Below are positions 4,429 through 10,261 of a stretch of DNA of 10,261 bases, piece by piece. A program made the translations under genes and the position numbers. The DNA comes from Caldifarciminota bacterium (GTDB taxonomy: Bacteria; Hydrothermota; UBA3072; WFRC01), in the NCBI GenBank assembly GCA_015486685.1, contig WFRC01000206.1:1-10261 (forward strand), given 5' to 3'. The stretch's first letter is position 1, and each line of letters opens with the position of its first letter. Below the pieces are notes generated by a model. That model saw nothing but the letters and a program-made list of their open reading frames with translations. It was not told the DNA's origin and made no database searches.

Positions 4429-6714
4429 ATGGCAAATAAAAGCATTTCAAAGCATATACAGAATTCTATTATTATTTATTCGGCGTCAGGAATATTCATT
4501 ATAGGTGTAATCATCGCTTTTGTAAGCATTACACCACTTTTTAATCATCTTAAAAATGGTGCGAATAAAAATCTACTTTCTACAGCAAAAATAAAGGCTT
4601 TAACCGTGGATGAATTTTTATCAAGGGTTAAGGATATTTCTCTACAGATAGCCTCTCGCACAAGAATTCGCGACTACCTTGATGAGTACAATCAGGGTAA
4701 AATAAGCCTTAATGGACTGACTGATTTCAGCAAATCTAAACTTATGGATGCTATGAAGTCAACCAAAGATGTAAGGGGAATTACCCGCCTTGATAAAAAA
4801 GGTAATCCTGTTATTCAGGTTGGTTTGCCAATACCTGCTAAATTTTGTTACCCCCCTGCAAAAGAATCCAGAGATGTAATTATTCAGTGCCCTATCAATC
4901 TTAAGAATAAGTCCTATTTGGTTTCAAGTGCCCATATCTTTGACAGAAAATTGAATCAAATAGGGACGGATATTATCCTGTTCGGCATCACACGATTGCA
5001 AAAAATAGTGAAGGATACTACCGGCCTTGGCAAAACGGGTGAATCTGTATTAGGTGCAGTATGTAAAGAGGGCGTAAGGATATTTTTCCCCTTAAGAGGG
5101 AGGGAAGAGAGGTCTTCTGAAAATATCTCCAGAGACTCTGCTTTAATATGGGCTTTTCAGAAGGCTCTTCATAAAAAAACAGGAATTTTGCGGTCATCAA
5201 AAAATAGAAATATTATCGCATATACCCCTATTCATAACAGCAAATGGGCAATGGTGGTCAAGATGGATGAAAAAGAACTTTATGCCATCATACATCATCA
5301 GTTTGTTGTTATCCTTGGCATCATTGTTATCTTGATATCAATTGGCACATTGGGTATGTTCTTTTTAGTTCGTCCTCTTACAGGAAAGATGGTTATTCGC
5401 ACAGACGAGCTACAGAAAGAAATTCAAAAGAAGACATTAGATTTACAGACCGAGTTGAGAGAGCGAAAGCGTACAGAAGAAAACTTACGGAAAGCACGGA
5501 ATGAACTTGAAAAATTGGTTAAACTTCGCACAGGAGAATTAAAAGAAACCCAATCAATTATAAAATCCCTCATTAAATATGCACCTTTTAGTGTCTGGGT
5601 CTGTAACGAAGAAGGAACGGTCACATTTGTCAACCAATCAGCATTAGAGATGTTTGGTGTAACTAACCCATCTCAGATTATTGGGCATTACAATATTTAC
5701 CGTAGCACCACAGAGGCAGAAAAAACATTCTTGAAATATTTTGAACGAGCATGGGCAGGAGAGGTTGTCCGCTACCGCCAGAGGTTAAATATGAAAACAG
5801 TAAAGTATAATACCTCTCGCCGCGGCACTATGCATATACACTCAACACTGTTTGCTATTCCTTCTGCCGGCAAAAGGCGTTCTAATATCGTTGTAATACA
5901 GGAAGATATTACGGAACGGGTGCAGGCAGAACAGGGATTGAAAAAGGCACGAGACGAATTAGAATTGAAAGTAACAGAGCGAACCAAAGAGTTGGCTCAA
6001 GCCAATTTGCAACTCAAAGACCTTGATAGGTTAAAAAGTATGTTTATTGCCTCAATGAGCCATGAACTAAGAACACCTCTAAATTCTATTATTGGTTTTA
6101 CCGGAATAATTTTGCAGGGCATGGCTGGAGAAATTACAGGTGAACAGCGGAAACAACTTACGATGGTAAAAAACAGCGCCAGACATCTTTTAGCCCTTAT
6201 AAATGATATAATTGATGTAAGTAAAATAGAGGCAGGGAAAATAGAAGTTGCATTTGAAGAATTTGATATATCAAATCTTTTGCAGGAGGTAAAGGATTCT
6301 TTTGAACTATTTGCAAAGGATAAAGGTCTCAACTTGATTCTTAAAATGCCGAAAAATCTACTAATTGTCTCCGATAAACGGAGAGTAAAACAAGTCATTA
6401 TAAATCTTGTAAGCAATGCTGTAAAATTTACAGATAAAGGTGAGATAGAGATAAAAGCAGCAAGAAAAGATGGTATGATTGAGATATCGGTCAGAGATAC
6501 GGGTATTGGGATAAGAAAGGAAGACCAGGACAAATTGTTTAAGCCATTCAGTCAGATATATATCAAAAATAGGACCAAACAGGAAGGCACAGGACTTGGG
6601 CTTTACCTTTCAAAAAAGATAGTTGAACTGCTTGGCGGTAATATCAGAGTGGAGAGTGAGTTTGAAAAAGGGAGCACATTTATATTTACATTACCACAAA
6701 AACATAAGGGATAA
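4429..6714 (+). CDS. Membrane-bound PAS sensor histidine kinase with an extracytoplasmic Cache-like sensor
   Basis: The 761-residue protein has a membrane segment at about 14-34, an extracytoplasmic region at 35-287 resembling a double Cache sensor (TGLGKTGESVLGA near 198-210; a second half ending HNSKWAMVVKMDEKEL), and a second membrane segment at 291-314. A coiled coil (~325-372), a PAS domain (~376-495) and another coiled coil (~498-530) follow. The HisKA box is SMSHELRTPLNSIIGF, with phosphoacceptor His545. The HATPase domain shows the N box (INLVSNAVKF), G1 (DTGIGI, 690-695), F box (FKPF) and G2 (GTGLGL, 720-725), so autophosphorylation looks intact. The ligand is unknown. The coiled coils on both sides of the PAS domain are similar in sequence, suggesting duplication. 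A receiver gene follows immediately. ATG 4429 gives a proper membrane N-terminus. Confidence 0.93.
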   Translation: MANKSISKHIQNSIIIYSASGIFIIGVIIAFVSITPLFNHLKNGANKNLLSTAKIKALTVDEFLSRVKDISLQIASRTRIRDYLDEYNQGKISLNGLTDFSKSKLMDAMKSTKDVRGITRLDKKGNPVIQVGLPIPAKFCYPPAKESRDVIIQCPINLKNKSYLVSSAHIFDRKLNQIGTDIILFGITRLQKIVKDTTGLGKTGESVLGAVCKEGVRIFFPLRGREERSSENISRDSALIWAFQKALHKKTGILRSSKNRNIIAYTPIHNSKWAMVVKMDEKELYAIIHHQFVVILGIIVILISIGTLGMFFLVRPLTGKMVIRTDELQKEIQKKTLDLQTELRERKRTEENLRKARNELEKLVKLRTGELKETQSIIKSLIKYAPFSVWVCNEEGTVTFVNQSALEMFGVTNPSQIIGHYNIYRSTTEAEKTFLKYFERAWAGEVVRYRQRLNMKTVKYNTSRRGTMHIHSTLFAIPSAGKRRSNIVVIQEDITERVQAEQGLKKARDELELKVTERTKELAQANLQLKDLDRLKSMFIASMSHELRTPLNSIIGFTGIILQGMAGEITGEQRKQLTMVKNSARHLLALINDIIDVSKIEAGKIEVAFEEFDISNLLQEVKDSFELFAKDKGLNLILKMPKNLLIVSDKRRVKQVIINLVSNAVKFTDKGEIEIKAARKDGMIEISVRDTGIGIRKEDQDKLFKPFSQIYIKNRTKQEGTGLGLYLSKKIVELLGGNIRVESEFEKGSTFIFTLPQKHKG

Positions 6715-6715
6715 G

Positions 6716-7078
6716 ATTATAAAAAGAATTTTAGTAGTAGAGGATAATGAAACAAATATGTATCTGATTAGTTTTATTTTGAGAAAAAATAGATATGAAG
6801 TAATAGAAGCCAGAAATGGAGAAAAAGGTGTAGAAACTGCAATGAGAGAAAAACCAGACCTGATAATTATGGACATTCAACTTCCTGGTATTAGCGGTCT
6901 GGAGGCTACAAAATTAATAAGGGAGTCAGAAATAAATAATGATATTTCCATTATTGCACTTACTTCCTATGCTATGGTAGGAGATAGAGAAAAAGCACTA
7001 AATGCAGGTTGCACAGGATATATTGAAAAACCTATCGATCCGGAAACTTTTATGGCTGAGATTGAAAAGTATTTATAA
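6716..7078 (+). CDS. Single-domain response regulator, DivK/CheY-like
   Basis: The protein is one receiver domain with no output domain. It has the acidic pair in LVVEDNETN, the phosphoacceptor Asp in LIIMDIQLPG (residue 53 from the start used here), the Thr in ALTSYAM and the Lys in YIEKPIDP, so it should be phosphorylatable. It most resembles DivK-type regulators that relay phosphate or bind partner proteins in the cytoplasm. The start is odd. The only ATG in frame is at 6623, which would overlap the kinase G2 region by 92 bases and add 31 non-receiver residues. The domain begins at ATT 6716, two bases after the kinase stop, with AAGGG five bases upstream. ATT initiation, or a former hybrid kinase split by a frameshift, would both explain this. 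The preceding kinase is the likely phosphodonor. Confidence 0.85.
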   Translation: MIKRILVVEDNETNMYLISFILRKNRYEVIEARNGEKGVETAMREKPDLIIMDIQLPGISGLEATKLIRESEINNDISIIALTSYAMVGDREKALNAGCTGYIEKPIDPETFMAEIEKYL

Positions 7079-7110
7079 AATAATACCGAGTAAAAGAGTG
7101 AATGAGGTAT

Positions 7111-7138
7111 AGTGCCTTGTGCGTAGTGCTTCGTGCTT
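7111..7138 (+). repeat. 14-bp tandem repeat, two copies
   Basis: AGTGCCTTGTGCGT (7111-7124) is followed directly by AGTGCTTCGTGCTT (7125-7138), differing at three positions. It lies at the left of the 500-bp gap between the single-domain receiver and the receiver-kinase gene. Confidence 0.6.
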
Positions 7139-7150
7139 AGTTAATGGAAA

Positions 7151-7170
7151 ATAGGTTGAGGTTGAGAAAA
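7151..7170 (+). repeat. 20-bp dispersed repeat, exact copy of 3931-3950
   Basis: ATAGGTTGAGGTTGAGAAAA is identical to the segment after the slipin gene. It contains an internal AGGTTG duplication. A third copy, AGGCTGAGGTTGAGAAAA, lies at 7335-7352. Confidence 0.7.
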
Positions 7171-7172
7171 GA

Positions 7173-7224
7173 AGAGTAAATGAGTAGATGAGTAAATGGG
7201 TGAATGAGTGAATGAGTAGATGAG
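7173..7224 (+). repeat. 8-bp tandem repeat TGAGTAGA/TGAGTAAA, about 6.5 copies
   Basis: The units are AGAGTAAA, TGAGTAGA, TGAGTAAA, TGGGTGAA, TGAGTGAA, TGAGTAGA and TGAG in strict 8-base register. Variation is confined to a few purine positions. An 8-base period is not a multiple of three and there is no ORF here, so it is not coding. Confidence 0.75.
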
Positions 7225-7377
7225 ACAAAATAACTGCCAGCAATTCAAGGAAAAAAATATGGGCTCCCAGCTGCCAGCGAAAGGATGGAGAATGAAGAAT
7301 GGAGGATGAAGATATTGAATACTGGCAAAAGGACAGGCTGAGGTTGAGAAAAGAAGTGAAAATGAAAGAGAGTGTTC

Positions 7378-7431
7378 ATTTGCCTGCGGCGTATATTTGC
7401 TTCGCTGTATATTTGCCTTCGGCGTTATTTG
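7378..7431 (+). repeat. 16-17-bp tandem repeat ATTTGCYTNCGGCGTAT, three copies
   Basis: Units start at 7378 (17 bases), 7395 (16 bases) and 7411 (16 bases), followed by a partial ATTTG at 7427. Each unit contains a small palindrome-like core (GCCTGCGGC, GCTTCGC, GCCTTCGGC), so each could form a mini-hairpin. A 60-codon frame across this region (7299-7481) is simply translated repeat. Confidence 0.7.
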
Positions 7432-7450
7432 TTGTAAACAATAAACAAAT

Positions 7451-7540
7451 CAACGAGATAAACGAGAAAAGAAGACCGTAAGGCGTAAGGCGTTAAGAAC
7501 GGTCATACGATGATATGGTGATACGATTATACGGATGTGC
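7451..7540 (+). repeat. ACGAGATAAACGAGA copy, AAGGCGT tandem and ATACGAT units
   Basis: CAACGAGATAAACGAGAAAA (7451-7470) shares 16 bases, in inverted orientation, with 887-902 and is related to 4091-4111. Just after it GTAAGGCGTAAGGCGTTAAG is a 7-base tandem, enclosed by GACCGT and ACGGTC, which could pair. From about 7504 ATACGATGATATGGTGATACG is another degenerate direct repeat. I see no promoter close to consensus in this stretch. Confidence 0.55.
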
Positions 7541-7548
7541 AATTTTAA

Positions 7549-7563
7549 TTGTTTGCGAAACAA
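7549..7563 (+). promoter_or_regulatory. Palindrome TTGTTTGCGAAACAA just upstream of a ribosome site
   Basis: TTGTTT and AAACAA form perfect 6-base arms around GCG. The AGGGGG ribosome site of the receiver-kinase gene begins five bases later. It could be an mRNA hairpin affecting initiation or a dimeric protein site. Its TTTGCGAAA centre echoes the core of the hairpins at 966-1100. Confidence 0.35.
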
Positions 7564-7579
7564 AAATAGGGGGTAAATT

Positions 7580-9235
7580 ATGAAAATACTTATTGCTGAT
7601 GATAAAGAGGAAGACCTCTATATGCTTGAAACCCTGCTGAAGAATAGTGGATACGATGTTGTATCCACCAAAAATGGAAGAGAAGCCCTTGAAAAACTAA
7701 AGAAAGAAAGTTTTAATTTAATCATCTCTGATATCTTAATGCCTGTTATGGATGGGTTTCAACTTTGTAGAGAATGTCAGCAAGACGAAAAACTTATGAA
7801 TATACCTTTTGTCTTCTATACCGCCACATATACTGATGAAAAAGATAAAGAACTTGCCTTAAAAGTCGGTGCTGATAGTTATATACGGAAACCCCTTGAC
7901 CCCGTTGAGTTCATAAAAATTATAAAGGGAATAATTAAAGAGGTAGCGGAAGGAAAGATAAAACAGAAGAGCAAAGTTTTAGAAGAAAAAGAAACATTTA
8001 AACTTTACAGTGTTCGTTTGGTGAAAAAACTGGAAAAGAAGATGTTGGAATTGAAAAAGGAAATATCTGAGCGTAAACGGGTTGAAGAAGAACTTCTCCA
8101 CGCCCAGAAAATGGAAGCACTTGGGATATTGGCTGGAGGAATAGCACACGATTTCAATAATCTTCTAACCATTATCCAGGGATATATCAACTTAGCAATG
8201 ATAGAGGTTGATAAGGAGACCCCTTTGTACAGAGATTTGAAACAGGTACATCTTGCGGCTATCCGTGCCTCCACCCTTACCCGTCGTTTACTTCTTTTCA
8301 GCCGCAAACAACCAATCTCATTCACTCCTCTCAATATTAACGAAACAATTAATGGTATGATAAAAATGCTGAAGAGACTTATTCCTGAAGATATTAGCAT
8401 TAACACTAATTTAGCATCTGTCCTCTGGACAGTACAAGCTGATGCAGGCAGCATTGAGCAGATAATTATGAATTTTGCAGTTAACGTCAGGGATGCTATG
8501 CCAAAGGGCGGACAATTAATAATTAGCACCAGAAATATAGAAATAACAGAGGAAGATTGTAAAACTATTCCTGAATCAAGACCTGGTAAATTTGTCTGTC
8601 TTTCAGTTAAAGATACGGGAATTGGTATGGATAAGCAAACTATTCAGCATATATTTGAACCATTTTTTACCACCAAACAAACTGGAGAGGGGACAGGACT
8701 TGGTTTATCTGTCGTTTACGGTATTGCTAAACAGCACCAGGGCTGGGTAAATGTTCATAGTAAAAGTGGATACGGCTCAATTTTTGAGGTATACTTTCCA
8801 GCAGTTCCCATAAAAGCAGAAAGCAAAACCGAAGAGGAAATTCCTCTACAGGAAATTCAGGGAAGAGGCGAACGGATTTTACTGGTGGAAGATGAAAAAC
8901 TAATCCGCGAATTAGTAACAAAGGTTCTTATCGCATACGGTTATGTCATATTTGAATCTGCAACAGGTGAAGAAGCAATGGATATTTTTGAAAGAGAAAA
9001 GGGGCAATTTGACCTTATTTTTTCTGATGTCGTGCTTTCTGATAAAAACGGTATTCAGTTGGTAAACGAATTCCTCTCAATTAATCCTGAACTGCGGGTT
9101 CTGTTAAGTAGTGGATATGCTGGTAGGAAATTACAGTGGTCTACTATATATAAAAAAGGGTTTAAGTTTTTACAGAAACCCTATGATATAACAGAATTAC
9201 TTCAATCTGTTAAGAAAGCATTAGGGGAAGGTTAA
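7580..9235 (+). CDS. Soluble hybrid histidine kinase, receiver-kinase-receiver
   Basis: The 551-residue protein has no membrane segment. Receiver 1 (about 1-120) has acidic residues Asp7-Asp8, phosphoacceptor Asp51 in LIISDILMP, Thr81 and Lys104. A coiled coil (~140-175) leads to a HisKA box, GILAGGIAHDFNNLL, with His190. The HATPase domain shows the N box (IIMNFAVNVRDAMP), G1 (DTGIGM, 345-350), FEPFFTTK and G2 (GTGLGLS, 371-377). This is the family with AHDFNN boxes and C-terminal receivers. Receiver 2 (~432-551) has LLVEDEK, Asp483 in FSDVVLSD, a Ser pair at 510-511 and Lys533. The N-terminal receiver suggests the kinase is controlled by phosphorylation from another kinase, plausibly the one encoded at 4429. 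The start ATG 7580 has AGGGGG at 7568-7573. Whether it shares a transcript with the upstream pair across 500 bp is unclear. Confidence 0.93.
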   Translation: MKILIADDKEEDLYMLETLLKNSGYDVVSTKNGREALEKLKKESFNLIISDILMPVMDGFQLCRECQQDEKLMNIPFVFYTATYTDEKDKELALKVGADSYIRKPLDPVEFIKIIKGIIKEVAEGKIKQKSKVLEEKETFKLYSVRLVKKLEKKMLELKKEISERKRVEEELLHAQKMEALGILAGGIAHDFNNLLTIIQGYINLAMIEVDKETPLYRDLKQVHLAAIRASTLTRRLLLFSRKQPISFTPLNINETINGMIKMLKRLIPEDISINTNLASVLWTVQADAGSIEQIIMNFAVNVRDAMPKGGQLIISTRNIEITEEDCKTIPESRPGKFVCLSVKDTGIGMDKQTIQHIFEPFFTTKQTGEGTGLGLSVVYGIAKQHQGWVNVHSKSGYGSIFEVYFPAVPIKAESKTEEEIPLQEIQGRGERILLVEDEKLIRELVTKVLIAYGYVIFESATGEEAMDIFEREKGQFDLIFSDVVLSDKNGIQLVNEFLSINPELRVLLSSGYAGRKLQWSTIYKKGFKFLQKPYDITELLQSVKKALGEG

Positions 9236-9262
9236 AAGGGTAATATTCCCACCAACATTTTG

Positions 9263-9370
9263 CTTTACAATCGCTACTCTGTTTATTCGTCTATATTCTC
9301 CTGCTGTGAATTGAATGAAGTATATACCTGAAGGTAGTGAAATATTTGGGGTTTTCCGGGAACGATGCTT
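9263..9370 (-). pseudogene. Relic of a secreted protein's C-terminal sorting/FlgD-Ig-like tail
   Basis: On the minus strand a frame through 9340-9263 reads SLPSGIYFIQFTAGEYRRIN followed by RVAIVK. This matches the usual pattern of type IX secretion C-terminal sorting domains and related FlgD Ig-like tails: L-P-x-G-I-Y-F-hydrophobic, a central turn, then K/R and a hydrophobic strand ending in K. Normally a stop codon follows the final K. Here the frame continues QNVGGNITLLTFP and stops inside the end of the kinase gene at about 9221. No start codon or body of such a protein lies upstream, where the RAYT promoter begins. It is therefore a gene fragment, evidently left by rearrangement. Family assignment is by pattern; no search could be run. 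Confidence 0.5.
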
Positions 9371-9388
9371 CACATTTTCACATTTTTC

Positions 9389-9419
9389 TTGACATAGGAA
9401 TTAATTAATATTATATAAT
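9389..9419 (+). promoter_or_regulatory. Promoter abutting the transposase start codon
   Basis: Consensus TTGACA (9389-9394) is followed by TATAAT (9414-9419) at 19 bases, or by the overlapping TATATA (9412-9417) at 17. The ATG at 9423 is only three to five bases after the -10 box and no Shine-Dalgarno site is present, so any transcript would be leaderless. Confidence 0.55.
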
Positions 9420-9422
9420 GGT

Positions 9423-9803
9423 ATGGCAAGAATATTCAGGTTTACTTATCCTAATGCATATTACCATATAATGAATAGAGGGAATAAAGGGAGTGGTATC
9501 TTCATTAGAGATAATGATTATAAAAGGTATATTGAATTGCTGGGACAATATGCAGAGCAATACAGAATAAAGATTTTAGCATATTGCCTTATGCCAAACC
9601 ATATTCACCTTTTAATTCAAGACCCTTTTGAATTTGTATCTCTTTTTATGAAGGTTTTCCACAGTAGATATGCGCAATATCTAAACAAAAAAGAGGGAAA
9701 TAGAGGGCATATCTTTTTGAATTGTTGGATTGTTTTGAAAGAGCAGGAATTGCATTGCGACCGGAGATTGATAAATATTTTGAAAAATTTAAATAGGATT
9801 TAA
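9423..9803 (+). CDS. Truncated REP-associated tyrosine transposase (RAYT, Y1/HUH family)
   Basis: Residues 1-98 follow the IS200-like RAYT pattern: YPNAYYHIMNRGNKGSGIF at the N-terminus, AYCLMPNHIHLLIQ carrying the HUH metal-binding motif (His60 and His62), and FHSRYAQYLNKKEGNRGHIF with the candidate catalytic tyrosine (Tyr83 or Tyr86). RAYTs are single-strand nucleases thought to mobilise REP hairpins. After residue 98 the family normally continues for 80 or more residues with a G-R-(F/Y) segment and a Y-L-x-x-L...I-x-x-N-P segment. Here the frame turns into unrelated sequence and ends at 126, so the C-terminal half is lost at a junction near 9716. It is probably inactive, although both catalytic motifs remain. 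REP-like hairpins occur elsewhere in the window (966-1100). Confidence 0.8.
   Translation: MARIFRFTYPNAYYHIMNRGNKGSGIFIRDNDYKRYIELLGQYAEQYRIKILAYCLMPNHIHLLIQDPFEFVSLFMKVFHSRYAQYLNKKEGNRGHIFLNCWIVLKEQELHCDRRLINILKNLNRI
9716..9796 (+). pseudogene. Unidentified coding-like fragment fused behind the transposase
   Basis: In a different frame from the transposase, 9716-9796 reads FELLDCFERAGIALRPEIDK followed by YFEKFK, then TAG; past the stop the same frame gives DLSETV. The composition looks like real protein (amphipathic, with no low-complexity runs), and the segment starts exactly where transposase similarity ends. It has no start codon. I do not recognise the family and assign no function. 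Confidence 0.3.
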
Positions 9804-9833
9804 GTGAAACAGTATAAAGTAACGCCAAATTAA

Positions 9834-9905
9834 ATGGAGAAATTTGATTTGTTAGGGATAAAGGGTGAAGTGATTATTGGGGATGTTAGGTTGGACAATG
9901 CATAA
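9834..9905 (+). CDS. Possible 23-residue ORF overlapping the glycosyltransferase start
   Basis: ATG 9834 opens a 23-codon frame beginning MEKFDLLGIKGEVIIGDV and stopping at TAA 9903-9905, eight bases past the glycosyltransferase ATG at 9898. No good ribosome site precedes it. It may be a coupled leader ORF, or the tail end of another decayed gene. No family is recognised. Confidence 0.25.
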   Translation: MEKFDLLGIKGEVIIGDVRLDNA

Positions 9906-10261
9906 AGATATACCTATTTGCTGGGTTACATATTATTTCCCGCCGATGGGGATGGCGGCTGTGCAAAGGATGGTCAAAATCCCATTTTATCTCAGTAAAT
10001 TTGGCTGGGATATTAAGATATTTACCCCTGAAAGGATTGGCTATAATGCTTATGATAATTCTCTTATTGAAGATTGCCCTTGTGCTGTAAAGAGGATTAA
10101 GTATTTTGAACCCTTGAATCTTTTTTCTAAGGTTGGTATCAAACAGGGGACAGGAACCAGAAAAGATTTTATATCATTCCCTGATAATAAAATCTTCTGG
10201 CTTCATTCGTTAAAAAGGGCATTAAACTCTTCAGATTGTGATATTATCATTACATCTGCCC
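9898..10261 (+). CDS. GT4-type glycosyltransferase, N-terminal part (runs off the window)
   Basis: The frame is open for 121 codons to the window edge. The start MHKDIPICWVTYYFPPMGMA matches the N-terminal domain of GT-B glycosyltransferases of family 4: a first strand, then Y-Y-F-P-P, and AVQR followed by a helix. F-G-W-D-I-K-I-F-T-P and Y-N-A-Y-D-N-S-L further on are typical second-strand and loop features of bacterial cell-surface polysaccharide enzymes. The usual glycine-rich P-x-G-G-x-G is here P-M-G-M-A-A. It presumably transfers a sugar from a nucleotide donor in capsule, O-antigen or exopolysaccharide synthesis on the cytoplasmic side; donor and acceptor are unknown. ATG 9898 has TTAGG seven bases upstream. 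ATG 9883, in frame, is an alternative with GGGG too close to it. Confidence 0.8.
   Translation, partial: MHKDIPICWVTYYFPPMGMAAVQRMVKIPFYLSKFGWDIKIFTPERIGYNAYDNSLIEDCPCAVKRIKYFEPLNLFSKVGIKQGTGTRKDFISFPDNKIFWLHSLKRALNSSDCDIIITSA

Noticed and set aside
7299..7481. 60-codon plus-strand ORF in the repeat-rich gap
   Set aside because: Its whole length is translated tandem and dispersed repeats, with no conserved-looking segment.
9231..9255. Intrinsic terminator after the receiver-kinase gene (GGGTAATATTCCC)
   Set aside because: The stem is only three to four pairs and has no U-tract.

Overview
The window is AT-rich bacterial DNA. It has short Shine-Dalgarno sites, good sigma70-type promoters and gene-sized ORFs separated by repeat-laden gaps of 250-500 bp. 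Intergenic DNA built from degenerate short-period repeats, a relic of a C-terminal sorting-type tail, a DivK-like regulator and an NfeD/slipin pair together suggest an uncultivated, free-living Gram-negative-type bacterium, perhaps from a candidate phylum. No marker gene allows firmer placement, so this is inference.

Left part, minus strand (1-1652): the 5' part of an acyl carrier protein gene with its promoter; a 200-bp block bounded by 26-bp inverted repeats; a small three-helix membrane protein; a cluster of REP-like palindromes; and a hicBA toxin-antitoxin operon whose hicA toxin is broken by a one-base homopolymer deletion.

Centre, plus strand (1845-3895): a two-gene operon of a long-form NfeD membrane protease and a slipin (stomatin-like SPFH protein), with overlapping stop and start codons. 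The first gene has a promoter that abuts its ATG, so its mRNA looks leaderless. The operon is bracketed by inverted copies of a 64-bp repeat at 1741-1804 and 4048-4111.

Signalling cluster (4157-9235): a strong promoter, a long leader with a hairpin and a 31-codon leader ORF, then a membrane-bound sensor histidine kinase (extracytoplasmic sensor, PAS, HisKA, HATPase). A single-domain DivK/CheY-like receiver follows, apparently starting at ATT. After 500 bp of tandem-repeat mosaic comes a soluble receiver-kinase-receiver protein. Together they carry two transmitters and three receivers, enough for a branched phosphorelay; no DNA-binding output domain is visible here.

Right part (9236-10261): an antisense relic of a secreted protein's C-terminal tail, a truncated REP-associated tyrosine transposase (RAYT) with its own promoter, unidentified coding debris, and the first 121 codons of a GT4-type glycosyltransferase.

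I see no tRNA, rRNA, CRISPR array or recognisable riboswitch. The most unusual material is in the gaps: several independent families of degenerate tandem and dispersed repeats. Some of them run into gene starts and create false N-terminal extensions.
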